Shown: in pieces, positions 22,001 to 31,022 of the stretch
Layout of the letters: each line of letters begins with the position of its first letter
How positions within the stretch are numbered: position 1 is the first letter of the stretch
Source of the DNA: Lunularia cruciata
Lineage: Eukaryota > Streptophyta > Marchantiopsida > Lunulariales > Lunulariaceae
DNA length: 64,000 nucleotides
NCBI GenBank assembly: GCA_948567375.1
Contig: OX419757.1
Span: forward strand, 47,120,001-47,184,000
Direction of reading: 5' to 3'
Program-made: the position numbers and the translations under genes
The notes under the pieces: model-generated
Told to the model about the DNA's origin: nothing
The model's database searches: none
What the model saw: only the letters and a program-made list of their open reading frames with translations

Positions 22001-25000
22001 CAATGCTTGGACTTCTTCCTATTTCCTGCAAATCGGAGGTGGATGTCACACTCAGAAGGTAGTATTATGAAACAAAGACGTGACTACTCCGATCGATATA
22101 CCACAGCGTAGGATGAGAAAGCAAAAATACACCTATGGCTTGAAATAATCGTACCACACGATACATTCATCTCGTGTTTACCATAGGATGTTACCCCACA
22201 CTGTGCGACACCTGATTCAGGCCATGTGCGCCCTGTATGGAATGCCTGAACAGCTCACTTCCCCTTTCTTATCTTTCTCGAGGCGCAGAAGACTTCTTAC
22301 CTCGATGATTTTAACGCTCCTGGATACGTCGCGGGTTACAGCATTCCTGGATAAATGTATTGTCCTGTCTGTTGTCTAGGGTTTAGAACTTCTATCTCCT
22401 CTTGATGCAAGCTGAAGTATTCTGGATTGTTCATGGTCTTTGGAACCTTCGTGAGCGCGAAGAGTACACATGACCTCTAGCAGGTTCGACTTGCTTGTTC
22501 CGGCCTCTACGCCGTCATAATTAAGCTGATAGCTGACCCCCACTGCCTCTGGAAAAGTCTGGCCGCCACCTGGCCCGGAATCTACTATTCGAAATAGCGA
22601 AGGAAGAACCCTAACTGCCAGTGTAATTCCGATGGCATGAACGAAGTACGGAACCGATGTTGTTGATTTTTGTTCTTGATTGATACTTCTGAAGCCAAAC
22701 ACACTATCTTCGGTAAGATTCTAATCATTTGCTGCATGAGAAGTGTGTATAGAAACACTCACGTTTCTGATGTTTAGGCGACGACTCGAGTGAGACAGTT
22801 AGTCCTTGAAATTAAGAGTTACAACGATCCATCGACTATTGGTTTCCGATACGGATGAATGGGCGGCCTCATATCCTTTTCTCTGGAAAAAATTTAAATT
22901 ATCTTCTTGTCAAAACTAGGGGTACCGCACCCACGCCACCTGCTTGCAATCAAATAAAATTGTGACATTCCTGTACCTTATTTGACGAGGTCCAGGTTGA
23001 CTTGGTGTGCTCGTCATGTTTGCTTGAACATCTGTTGAAACTTGCTCAACTATTACACACCTTCCAGTGGACATGCGTATGATAATTTCCGGAGAGGTTT
23101 TAAGTACGTTAGTTTATCTAGTTAAACATCGAAATTGCTAAATCATGTGGAATCAAAATCTACAAACGAGAACCATAATTCTGCAATGCGTGAACTCTTC
23201 AACATCTCTACGCTTCTGAGTTCGATGGGATCGATGCAGGTTGTCTTCTTCAGAGTTCGAGTGTTAACTGCTCGGGAAGCGCCTGGGACTAATGGCGCAG
23301 AGAGAGAGGCTCGGGCATCTCAAGGTATTTCCAATCTAATTCGATCTCGAGCTCGCGCTAACAGTACTTCATCGATACATGTTTCGTGCGGAGTTAACTC
23401 TTCAATGTTCACTAAACGTTGCTTGAGGAGGGAAAGATCATCATTCTGTTAAGTATTAGACGATCTAGTTGAATCAAATTGTGTACCGTAGAAAGGGATA
23501 CCACACTGAAAACTTGAATTTCATATGCGTGAATGTTAAATTTCACTCAACATGAGCTTTGGAGGGCGGTTCTGAGGAGTTGTGTGCTTACTTCTGTAGT
23601 TCATGCAACGAGCTCGATTGCGGGAGGAAGTGGATGTCAAGGTAAAGAAGGACCAGGCAGCGGCCAGTAGTGAGCAATGGGTTGCAAGCTCAAAAAGTTC
23701 TGGGTCATCTTGGTATGTAATCGTGTTTCCTTACATTTATTCTAGGATTGTGATACATAAGTAATTTCTATCCGGTTGTTGCAAACTGCTTGAATCGAGA
23801 GGTCGATACATGGAAACATACAAGCTATGTATAGTGATATTGTTTCATAGGAACTCTATCCTGCCCAACCATACCTCGATGTCTTCAGGATAGAGAGTGC
23901 TTGTGCGAACTCTTGGCAATTCCAAGGAAGTGGCTAATGAAGGCCAGTGTCTCATCACACGAGAATTCATCGTTACTTGCACACAGACGTTTATCCTAAC
24001 TTGTTCTACCGTTTTGAAATTTTGCAGCGTTGTGATAGTGGAGAGCGATCCAAAGCCAAGCTCTGTCTCAGGTCGAATGTCATTCCGAAGTTTCAACCCC
24101 TCGTTCGAGGTAAGCACATACTGATGTTTGTTTGCTTGTTGTTTCTGAATAAGGATACTCGGAATTCGAAGTCTTGATGGTCTAATGTACAATAAGCGTC
24201 CGTAAGTAACTTTCGCATTTACACGCCGTCTAACGTTAAAGTTTCAGTCCATCTCATCTAGTGGCCACTCCTAACTTCTGTAGACGTTCAGAAACCACTG
24301 AATAACTCCAGTATGGGCTACTCCAGAATGATTTGGACTGGACTCGAAAAGACCTTCACTCCGAACCAGTCCTGGGTTTTTCTACAGCAAATTTTGTGAC
24401 TGATTATAGGGTGATGGAAGTTCTTGGTTTACATAAGTTACTATCACACCCCGTTCATACCATTGTTAGTCATTCGTTTTACATTATTTCATTGTTCGCT
24501 CAGTAGTGGAACCACTAGAAATTTTCCGCTATTTTGAATGAAACCTGAGGGTGTAGAGACCTCAATATTCGCTGCTTTGCAAGATTGGTGTGGACTTCCT
24601 GGACGGTTGACTCTTACTTTCTGGTTTGTGGACTACATGCATTAGTGGCAATGTGATTGTAGTTAGTAATCCTTACTAACTATTCGCTGTAGTTACCTAT
24701 CCAGTCCTCTAACAGTTCGCTCTGCATCCCCTGTTCCCTGAACGGCTTCTACTCTCATTTTCTCAACCCAGTTCTCTAACGTTTCGCTCCGATTCAGCCA
24801 AGACACTATCCACTCCTCTCCCACTTCGCTACACTCCACACCTATTCTCACCTAATGCTCTTTCGATGTTTGTCAGTTTTAACTTCGCTCCGACTCAGCC
24901 AAGACACCATCCACTCCTCTCCCATTTCGTTCCACCCCACCCATCCTCACCTAATGCTCTTTAATGGTTGTCTTTTTCATGGTTGGTACACCTCTCTCAA

Positions 25001-28000
25001 CTTCATGATTTCAGCCCGACTTCCGATTTCAGATTACTTTATCTTTCATGTCTTGCTTAACATTCTTCGATTATATGTTGGTCTTTGATTTAAGGTTGTG
25101 GTCTATTTCTCTACATACTTTGCTTAGCACTTATCGTTTACATGATGTATAATAGTTCTCTACTAGTATTGAGCACGAAATATTTGTTTATGTGCGTTGC
25201 TTCGCCTTACATTCTAATTGTTAGATTCTCTTTCCGCATTTACTATTCATTTCGATTAGTATATATCCTGTATCCACTTCATTTGCATTGAATTGGCACT
25301 TAATGAGTTCCGGATCTCCCGTTCGAGGAACGGCTTCCGCTCTCATTTCCTCATCCGCTGTAGTTAGTCTAAAGGTCCAAATTCGGTTTAGATGTATCTT
25401 CGGGCATCACTCCTGATTATTATTCGCTGTATTTAATCGAAATGTCTACTTCTGGTTCAGATACATCCTGGACTTGCCTTAAAGTTGTATATTGGTACTT
25501 GTACCGACTCTTGCCAGATGATAAATGTTAGACTGGCTGTTTGTCTTGAAAGATGCAATTAGTACTATGGATTCTGAGAATCCGGAGTCACACAAATTTT
25601 TGCTTTTATGGAGGACTATAGTTCTCGGTGGTCACTATCGCGTCGCCGATGGTTTCTGGACCACTGCTGGCCTCCACAGCTTAGTCCATATTGGACGCAT
25701 CGTGCTTCAATTAGCATTCTTCCTGAACCTCCTTGCCAGATTTCTCTCATGTGAAATAAATATAGTTGTTACATTTTGGTAATCATTATTGTTGATGATT
25801 GTCATCTTGGTCCATAATTTTGTTTAATTAACATCAATGACACGATTATCAGCTTGCTCAATGCTTATTCAGTAGTTCCATGCTTCTTCATGCTACCTAC
25901 GTCTTGCTTAACATTCGTTGCATGCACACCCTTCCTTCACTGCAATCAACGTAATGTAGGAATTCTTAGCGTCCTCCCCTTGCATGACCCAAACTCAAAC
26001 GTCTCTGGCTTTTGACGCTTTCTTCATGCATTTCTCTTGACAGGTGTATCCTCAATCTTCAATGTATCCAGCCATGAGCCCTAATCTTAGTATCAACTTG
26101 TTCCAAATGTCCAGTTCTGCTTAAAAGTCATATTTTGGATGGCCTACGGCGCTCGTGGTTGGGACTTGTATCGACGTTTGTCAACTTACATATAGGCTCA
26201 GCGAGCCTGAAGGTGGAGTTTGCACTATGGAGCAACTCAACTAAACTACCCGCAGTACTCCTAGACTTCTTTTAGAGAGTTTTGTAATTTTACTCCTGAA
26301 TGTTAATGTGTCTAGATATATGAGCATTAGTACCTTCTGCTTGAGCCCGAGAAAGGAAGAATAAAATATCATTACTTTAGCTTGAATTGATTGCCCCAAG
26401 ATTTTCAAGACAGTAGATCTGACACAGCCCGTGCCAGTTCTACTGTTCTACCCGTGTTCAGTTCTACAATTCTACAGCCCGTTATACTATATGAACTCAC
26501 CTGCATCACGGACTCAAAGCTTTCTTATGGAGTCAGTTGCACGGTTCAGTACTGTGGTAATGATAGCTTGTACACCAGTGGTGCGTCCATCCCGGTCTTC
26601 TCTTTTAGTTGGAGTTGGGATTGCACTTGTTTATGGATTGAACAAGATTCAAGCAGGGAAAATGGTTGATTGTGCCAGCGGTGTGTTTTTGTTGATTCCG
26701 TGTGTTTTTGTTGATTCCTAGTTGTTTTGACTTGCATCAATTTAATTGCTTAGATCTGCACCGGTTTGCATCGGTTCCGTCCTAAGTGGGTGTGGATCCC
26801 CTTTCTAAGAACGGCCTCTGCTCCCATTACTCATGTATCCTGGTTCTCGGATTCCCGTTTGACAACTACTCAGTTCACATCGCATGGATCTACATCAATG
26901 TAATTTGCACACATTCCCTGTTCCCATGTCTCATCTCTCCCGTCCGCTAATTGAAGCATATCCTTGCATTTTCACGGAGTTCATGGATAAAGTCGTTACT
27001 ACACGTCCCAGTGACATTTCTGTACTTTCAAAGACATCCTTCATTCATCTTGTACTTATTATTCTATGCTGTGCTTGGTTTGTTGCAAACATCGGAACCT
27101 TGGGAGGTTACCGACCAACCTTTTTAATTTGTAGACCAGTTGCAATGTGTTCCTGTTGAGGTAAATCTGGTCTAGGACCATACACAAAGTAACGAGCAGT
27201 ACTTGCTGGGTTTTGGCACCAAGACAGGTCTTCCACCTTATTGTTCTGGACTTAAACCGAACATTATCCAGCACGTTCGTCTTTGGGACGCCCGAAGTAC
27301 CAGACCGGATAGTTATGATGAGAACTGCTGTTTCTGCTCCTTGAAGTAGAAGATCTATCAGTCATTCGAATCTTTGATGTATCAGACATCACCAACTCAC
27401 AGGAACACTAGACTTCTCTCACTTGTATCAGAGCTCACAGACAGCACACAAGTTTACTCACGCAGCATAACTAACACCCAATATTGAAATAGCATAGAAC
27501 ACACCTGAGGTGATGTTAAGCAGCTCAGGATTTCACGAAATGCTAGAGGTTGGTGTTAGGAATCACCCTTGTAGAAGAATTGACTCAAATTAATGCAGAA
27601 AACACTCATATATATTTATACATAAGCAAACCTGAGGAGGTTGTTTTGCACAACCCTAATTAGGGCTGTGCACCATTGTACTCCAAAGGAATCTAACAAA
27701 ACCCTAAAAACTAAAGAATTCACTAAACTAGCGATTAACTAGAACTAACAGTCCCACTTAATGAGAGTTTGGGACAACTTCCATTTCTATTACACATTTT
27801 ATGTGTTTATCTTTAGGTAGTGCTTTTGTAAACACATCTGCTGTCATCTCCTGTGTAGGACAGTAAACTAACTTCACAACATTCTCCTTTTCTTTCTCCT
27901 CTACAAATCTTCTTCTAATCTCAATGTGCTTAGTCCTTGGGTGATGTACAGGATTTTTGCTGAGTGTTATACAGGAGGTATAACACTCAGCAAAAATCTC

Positions 28001-31000
28001 CTATTATACCTCCTGTATTGTCACAACACAATGTAGGAGGACTTTCCTGCTCAAAACCCAGCTCCTTAAGAAGTCTCTTGTTCCAGATGACTTCTTGAGT
28101 AGCATCTGAGGTAGCCATGAATTCTGCCTCAGTAGTAGACAGTGCAACAGATGTTTGCTGTTTACAACACCAACTAATTGCTCCACTAAGCATGCTGACA
28201 TATCCACTAGTTGATTTGCCGTTATTTGTGTCATCTCCCCAACTAGCATCTGTATATGCTTCAAGAGTAGGAGCAAATATGTTCCCTTGCTTTCTGTACT
28301 CCAAGAAGGCATCTTGAGTACCCTTTAAGTACCTGAATACATTCTTTATACCTTTCCAATGTGCTTGTGCAGGGTTGCTAGTATATCTAGCAAGTGCTCC
28401 CACTGCATAGCATATATCTTGTCTTGTACAGACCCTGATAAACATTAGGGAACCAAGAGCACTCTGATACAACGTTTTGTCATAGTGATTCACCTCCCCA
28501 TCTATGATTCTGCTGTGCTTCCACCCTAGATCAAGAGGTGTAGAGATAGGATTCGTCTGTATCATCTGATTCTTAGCTAGTATGGATCTCACATACTGTG
28601 GTTGACTGATTCAGATCCATCCTGCTTCTCTTTCTCTGCTCACTTTGATTCCCCAAACGAGTTTTACAGGACCAAGGATAGTCATCTCAAAAACAGATCA
28701 CAAAAAATCACTCCATCAATAGATTCACTGTTCCGCAACAGTAATAGATCATCTACATGTACAGCTATGTATACATCATCTCTAATATACACACTCATAT
28801 CAGAATCTGCTTGTTTGAAATCCTGCTCTCTCAAGTATGAGTCTAGTTTCTCATACCGGGCTCTAGGAGCTTGCTTAAGACCATATAAAGCCTTCTTAGG
28901 CAAGCATACTTTTCCTTTACTTCAGTATATCCATCTGGAACATCCATGTAGATAGACTCCCTCAAATCTCCATTGAGAAAGGCTGTTTTCACATCTAACT
29001 GCTCCACTTCCCAATCTCTCTCTGCTGCAAGAGCTAGAAGCATGCAAATAGATCCATACCTGGCAACAGGTGCAAAAGTTTCTGAATAATCTATTGATGC
29101 TTTTTGATTGAAGCTCTTTGCAACAAGTCTTGCCTTGTACTTCAGGATCTCATTCTCAGCTCCACGTTTGACCCTGAAAACCCATTTACAGCCAATTGCT
29201 TTTTAACCTGGTGGTAAATCAGCTAGTACCCATGTACCATTAGTCTGAAGAGACTTCTTCTCTTCTGCTACAGCCAACTCCTACTGACTCGAATCTGGTC
29301 TGAGCATAGCTTGCTGTAAAATGTCTGGCACTCTTCTTGACCGAAAAGAGGCACTTAACAGAGCAGCTCATTTAACTTCATCTCTTTGTACTCTCTGTCT
29401 CTGCCAGACACCTACAATTTGTTTATCACATAATCCCATGTGACAACTTCAACAGGTAAAACTTTCAGAGCTACTAGGACAGAGTGATAGCTTGAAGGAA
29501 CACTCTCTAAGAGATGGTTGATCTCATACTTCTCTGTAAGTACAACCCCATCATCCTTGACATTTTTGAAAATTTTCTACAGTTTTGACAGATGACGAGT
29601 GAAATCATCACCATTTTGCAATTTCAAGTTCCACATTGCAGACCAGACTCGATTGGAACTCTCCAACTTCTCAACAAAGTAATAAGTCTTAAATTTTTGC
29701 CAAATCTCACAACTCCAAACATAATTGTCTACTAGGTCTCTGATAGGCTCTTGCATAGCCCTTAGGAGAAATCTCCTAGTAATAGAGTGTTTGACTCTCT
29801 CCTCCTTGTTGGACTCTAGCTCATCTATATCATGAGCTTCTAATGCCAAGTCTAAACAGTCATAACTGTCTAAGATGCATTTCACATCCAAAGCCCAGGA
29901 TCTATAGTTAGTGTTTGCTAGTCTCTCTATCTCTCTGGGTTCCCCTATCAATCCTAGGAGTGACTGTGGGCCTATGATCTGATGAAAACTATTGTTTCTA
30001 CTCTTTGAAATAGAAGATCTATCTGTCATTCTAATCTCTGATATATCAGACATCACTAACTCACATGAATACTAGACCTTTCTCACTTGTATCAGAGCTC
30101 AAAGATAACACACAAGTTTACTCATGCAGCATTACTAACACTCAATGTTGAAATAGCATAGAACACACCTGAGGTGATGTTAAGCAGTTCAGAATTTTCA
30201 TGAAATACTAGGGGTTTGGTGTTAGGAATCACCCTTGTAAAAAAATAACTTAAACTAATAGAAAAAACAGTCATATATTCACATAAGCAAACCTTAAGAA
30301 GTTGTTTTGCACAACCCTAATTAGGGTTGTGCATCACTTTGCTCTAAGCAAATATGTAATAGAGCTCTAGAGGAATCTAACAAAACACAAAAAAATAAAG
30401 AATTCACTAAACTAGAGATTAACTAGAACTAACAAGTTATATTCTACTTTGTGTTGTAGACTTTGAGATAGGCTTAACATTGCTGACAGGTGTCCACCGG
30501 GTGAATTGAAGTCAGTTCAGGTGCCTTAGCTTAATGTACTTGTGTGAGTGAAAGCTGATCAAAGCTGCTCATCGGCCCCAACCTATGGCACTAAGTTCCA
30601 GTTCTTACGCTGCTTCTGCTCATCGCACTTGTGATGTGGTTCTAGCTTCTCAATTGTACCTGGATGTCCTATTGTACAGTATGAAGCGCTGTCCATGTAG
30701 CCTCTACAAGTTTGGCCCGGAGCCTCCCTAGCCCTAGTACTTTCCACTCTGAAGTTTGAGCTGTATAATTGGGTTCCTTTGTAGAACTAAGTTCTACAAA
30801 GGAATCATGAGTTACCGACTCAGAAGCAACGGGAAACATAACCTTTCTACATGATGGAATCCACATCTGCTGATCACATGATTTGCTTTATCTGGGCAGG
30901 TATCTCATGAACAGGCTGAGAGCATCCAGAAAGCGGTGGTTACGACGCAAGAAACCACTGTTAAGAGCTGCCAACAATCAACTGTGAATACCAGCCAGCA

Positions 31001-31022
31001 ATCGACTTCGCATAGAAGCTAG
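15860..31022 (+). CDS. GW-repeat (AGO-hook-like) protein gene, eight-exon model
   Basis: Proposed exons: 15860-16034, 16182-17417, 17875-18075, 19679-19824, 23240-23324, 23613-23712, 24028-24109, 30900-31022. Phases agree at every junction, giving 2148 nt (715 aa). Exons 1-3 are well supported, the last two are good, and the middle ones are tentative. The protein has a charged N-terminus, a 13-aa tandem repeat with 14 Gly-Trp dipeptides in all, a basic Trp-containing segment and a Ser/Gln/Thr-rich C-terminus ending STSHRS. GW/WG-rich disordered regions bind Argonaute proteins in plants (for example in Pol V and SPT5-like proteins), so an RNA-silencing role is an inference. I do not recognise the family. 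The last intron is about 6.8 kb and hosts a copia element. Confidence 0.6.
16182..17417 (+). CDS. GW gene exon 2 carrying the GW repeats
   Basis: An open exon of 1236 bases. It begins SPEQNGACWELPLKFTGQF, a compact charged/aromatic segment (FREEFRKVFDWDDSEAKEVY) and an acidic/basic linker. It then carries eight to nine 13-aa units of the type SGWGDxGNVAPPx (16610-16921) and further scattered SGW/TGW motifs down to SGWNGAGWDSSSGN. It ends CRAKYG at donor tatg|gtaaga (17418). Reading past the donor gives a basic tail and a stop at 17501, which would be the intron-retained form. The DNA of the repeat also leaves open frames on the other strand, which are shadows. Confidence 0.88.
16610..16921 (+). 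repeat. 39-bp coding tandem repeat (GW units)
   Basis: Eight units of exactly 39 bp encode 13-residue repeats starting (S/T)GW. Units 2, 3 and 6 are closest to each other (SGW..xGNVxPP). Units 4, 5, 7 and 8 are more diverged. A ninth partial unit starts at 16922. Unit length is strictly kept, while positions other than SGW/TGW vary. Confidence 0.9.
17875..18075 (+). CDS. GW gene exon 3
   Basis: The acceptor tttgtgttacag|gg joins exon 2 in phase 1 to give YGPGSWKPKKDG. The exon continues HWRRSFQRPGRTPIANNL and RGSRWERTKTTVWQAAG, a basic Trp-containing segment. A donor at catg|gtactg (18076) is my choice because it keeps phase with exon 4. A second donor, cctagg|gtggtt (about 18110), is also possible. 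Without splicing the frame stops at 18201. Intron 2 is 457 bp. Confidence 0.68.
18268..18307. repeat. Perfect 13-bp inverted repeat in intron 3
   Basis: cgagactcgggca (18268-18280) and its exact reverse complement (18295-18307) are separated by 14 bases. No transposon context is visible. It could form a stem-loop in the intron. Confidence 0.6.
18551..18610. repeat. 30-bp tandem duplication
   Basis: Two head-to-tail units beginning actgatagtt (18551 and 18581) differ at a few positions. Confidence 0.65.
19071..19130 (+). repeat. Intronic hairpin repeat, copy 1
   Basis: gctaagtgggttctggatc then cccgttccatgaacggcttc and tgttccc. The core ccgttc...gaacgg can pair. Located in intron 3 of the GW gene. 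Confidence 0.6.
19351..19410 (+). repeat. Intronic hairpin repeat, copy 2
   Basis: Same order of blocks as copy 1 (cctaagtgggttctgatcc, gaacggcttctgctccca), about 280 bp downstream. The left hairpin arm is mutated (ccgctac). Confidence 0.6.
19447..19500 (+). repeat. Intronic hairpin repeat, copy 3
   Basis: tgctaagtgggttccggatc then caccgtttttcgaacggcct and ctgctccca. The hairpin arms are kept with a compensated-looking loop. Confidence 0.6.
19679..19824 (+). CDS. GW gene candidate exon 4
   Basis: The frame reads VQRKHRSRVVLVTSFDPNFS, then EVKLSGNHLGTYAEISRART and SEDF, with a strong donor tttt|gtaagc at 19825 (phase 0). The acceptor is uncertain (tgcaag| at 19678 or acacag| at 19697). Both can be made phase-compatible with an exon 3 donor. 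I do not recognise the sequence. Confidence 0.45.
23240..23324 (+). CDS. GW gene candidate exon 5
   Basis: Bounded by gatgcag| and caag|gtattt. Only one frame is open: VVFFRVRVLTAREAPGTNGA then EREARASQ. It starts in phase 0 and ends in phase 1, fitting exons 4 and 6. The exon may be skipped, because joining exon 4 directly to an acceptor at 23599 is also in frame. Confidence 0.35.
23613..23712 (+). CDS. GW gene candidate exon 6
   Basis: The frame RLREEVDVKVKKDQAAASSE then QWVASSKSSGSS ends at a consensus donor cttg|gtatgt (phase 2). The acceptor is either acgag| (23612) after exon 5 or ctgtag| (23599) directly after exon 4. The Lys/Glu helix followed by a Ser-rich stretch fits the rest of the protein. 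Confidence 0.5.
24028..24109 (+). CDS. GW gene exon 7
   Basis: The acceptor gaaattttgcag| and strong donor cgag|gtaagc bound 82 bases. After one base completing the preceding codon, the frame reads VVIVESDPKPSSVSGRMSFR and SFNPSFE and ends in phase 0, matching the last exon. Confidence 0.55.
24714..24757 (+). repeat. Intronic hairpin repeat, copy 4 (partial)
   Basis: Only the 3' block is clear: cccctgttccctgaacggct then tctactctca. Located in the last intron. Confidence 0.45.
24790..24965. repeat. Direct duplication of about 100-bp period in the last intron
   Basis: ctccgaytcagccaagacac recurs with the following block catccactcctctcccaytt and the ending cacctaatgctctt, at about 24787 and 24888. 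Confidence 0.6.
25295..25346 (+). repeat. Intronic hairpin repeat, copy 5
   Basis: cacttaatgagttccggatc then tcccgttcgaggaacggctt and ccgctctca. Same strand as the other copies. Confidence 0.58.
26776..26828 (+). repeat. Intronic hairpin repeat, copy 6
   Basis: ccgtcctaagtgggtgtggat then ccctttctaagaacggcctc and tgctccca. The left arm has drifted. Same strand and intron as copies 4 and 5. Confidence 0.55.
27270..27553 (-). mobile_element. Second copia leader plus gag start beyond the 3' LTR
   Basis: Immediately downstream (minus sense) of the 3' LTR the sequence repeats the region that follows the 5' LTR: the leader with tgttctatgctatttcaa and the gag start (RMTDRSSTSRSRNSSSHH). Homology fades near 27270. 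Thus this LTR also serves as the 5' LTR of a second, truncated copy in tandem. Confidence 0.7.
27554..27750 (-). repeat. 3' LTR of copia element
   Basis: 197 bp with ends TGTTAG...CTAACA. It is preceded on the coding strand by attaagtgggac, a typical copia polypurine tract. It is 18 bp shorter than the 5' LTR because of small deletions. Confidence 0.88.
27800..29400 (-). pseudogene. copia reverse transcriptase-RNase H
   Basis: RT motifs in order: TNGTWVLADLPPG, AIGCKWVFRVKRGAENEILK, IDYSETFAPVAR, VEQLDVKTAFLNGDL, then HVDDLLLLRN (YVDD variant, about 28750). The palm/connection reads LGPVKLVWGIKVSRE, and RNase H has EAYTDASWGDD and SVALSTTEAEFMA. After CDNTGGI the frame is destroyed by an inverted insertion at about 27970-28005. 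The C-terminal part (HHPRTKHIEIRRRFVEE, DVFTKALPK) is still readable behind it. Stops occur near 28595 and 29210. Confidence 0.88.
27952..27998. repeat. Perfect 20-bp inverted repeat inside copia RNase H
   Basis: Arms at 27952-27971 and 27979-27998 are exact reverse complements with a 7-base loop (caggagg). A second inverted pair (acaggaggtataa at about 27971 and ttatacctcctgt at about 28003) overlaps it. The parental sequence is obvious from the copia reading frame, so one arm is a templated inverted copy. Confidence 0.9.
29430..30056 (-). pseudogene. copia gag (UBN2-type)
   Basis: Open from about 30056 (MTDRSSISKSRNNSFHQIIG) through NYRSWALDVKCILDSYDCLD, RAMQEPIRDLVDNYVWSCEI and QNGDDFTRHLSKL to 29580. 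The frame then stops, and typical gag sequence (LLESVPSSYHSVLVAL) continues to about 29430 behind the stop. No CCHC knuckle is seen because the following part of the polyprotein is deleted. Confidence 0.82.
30220..30434 (-). repeat. 5' LTR of copia element
   Basis: 215 bp with ends TGTTAG...CTAACA (6-bp inverted ends). It is a clear but diverged match to 27554-27750. An internal inverted gcacaaccctaattagggttgtgc (about 30309-30332) can fold. Confidence 0.88.
30900..31022 (+). CDS. GW gene terminal exon
   Basis: The acceptor tttatctgggcag| is followed by 40 codons in phase 0 (VSHEQAESIQKAVVTTQETT ... SQQSTSHRS) and TAG at 31020-31022. Gln/Ser/Thr-rich. The following sequence is AT-richer and suits a 3' UTR. 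It lies downstream of the copia element, so the last intron would be about 6.8 kb and has to be spliced across the element. Confidence 0.55.
   Translation, partial: VSHEQAESIQKAVVTTQETTVKSCQQSTVNTSQQSTSHRS

Larger units (their letters stand above)
27554..30434 (-). mobile_element. Ty1/copia element, internally deleted
   Basis: Minus-strand element: 5' LTR 30434-30220, leader, gag (30056 down to about 29430), then directly RT-RNase H (about 29400 to 27800), a polypurine-like attaagtgggac and 3' LTR 27750-27554. Protease, zinc knuckle and integrase are missing between gag and RT. The two flanks (agtta at 30435; gttgg at 27549) do not match. Beyond the 3' LTR there is another copy of leader and gag start. 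The element lies in the last intron of the GW gene, on the opposite strand. Confidence 0.88.
18076..30899 (+). other. Intronic sequence of the GW gene outside listed exons and copia element
   Basis: Outside the exons, hairpin repeats and copia insertion this stretch is non-repetitive, T-rich on the coding strand and without a supported gene. It contains several scattered 60-110-codon open frames on both strands (see rejected items). Confidence 0.4.

Noticed and set aside
22376-22702. Minus-strand open frame of 108 codons (HAIGITLAVRVLPSLFRIVD) in an intron
   Set aside because: Reads protein-like but has no recognisable domain, no clear splice partners and no start context. Frames of this length are expected by chance here.
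27419-27434. cttgtatcagagctc near the copia LTR as a primer-binding site
   Set aside because: It lies on the plus strand while the element is on the minus strand, and it is far from the LTR end. The same words recur at 30087 as part of the leader.
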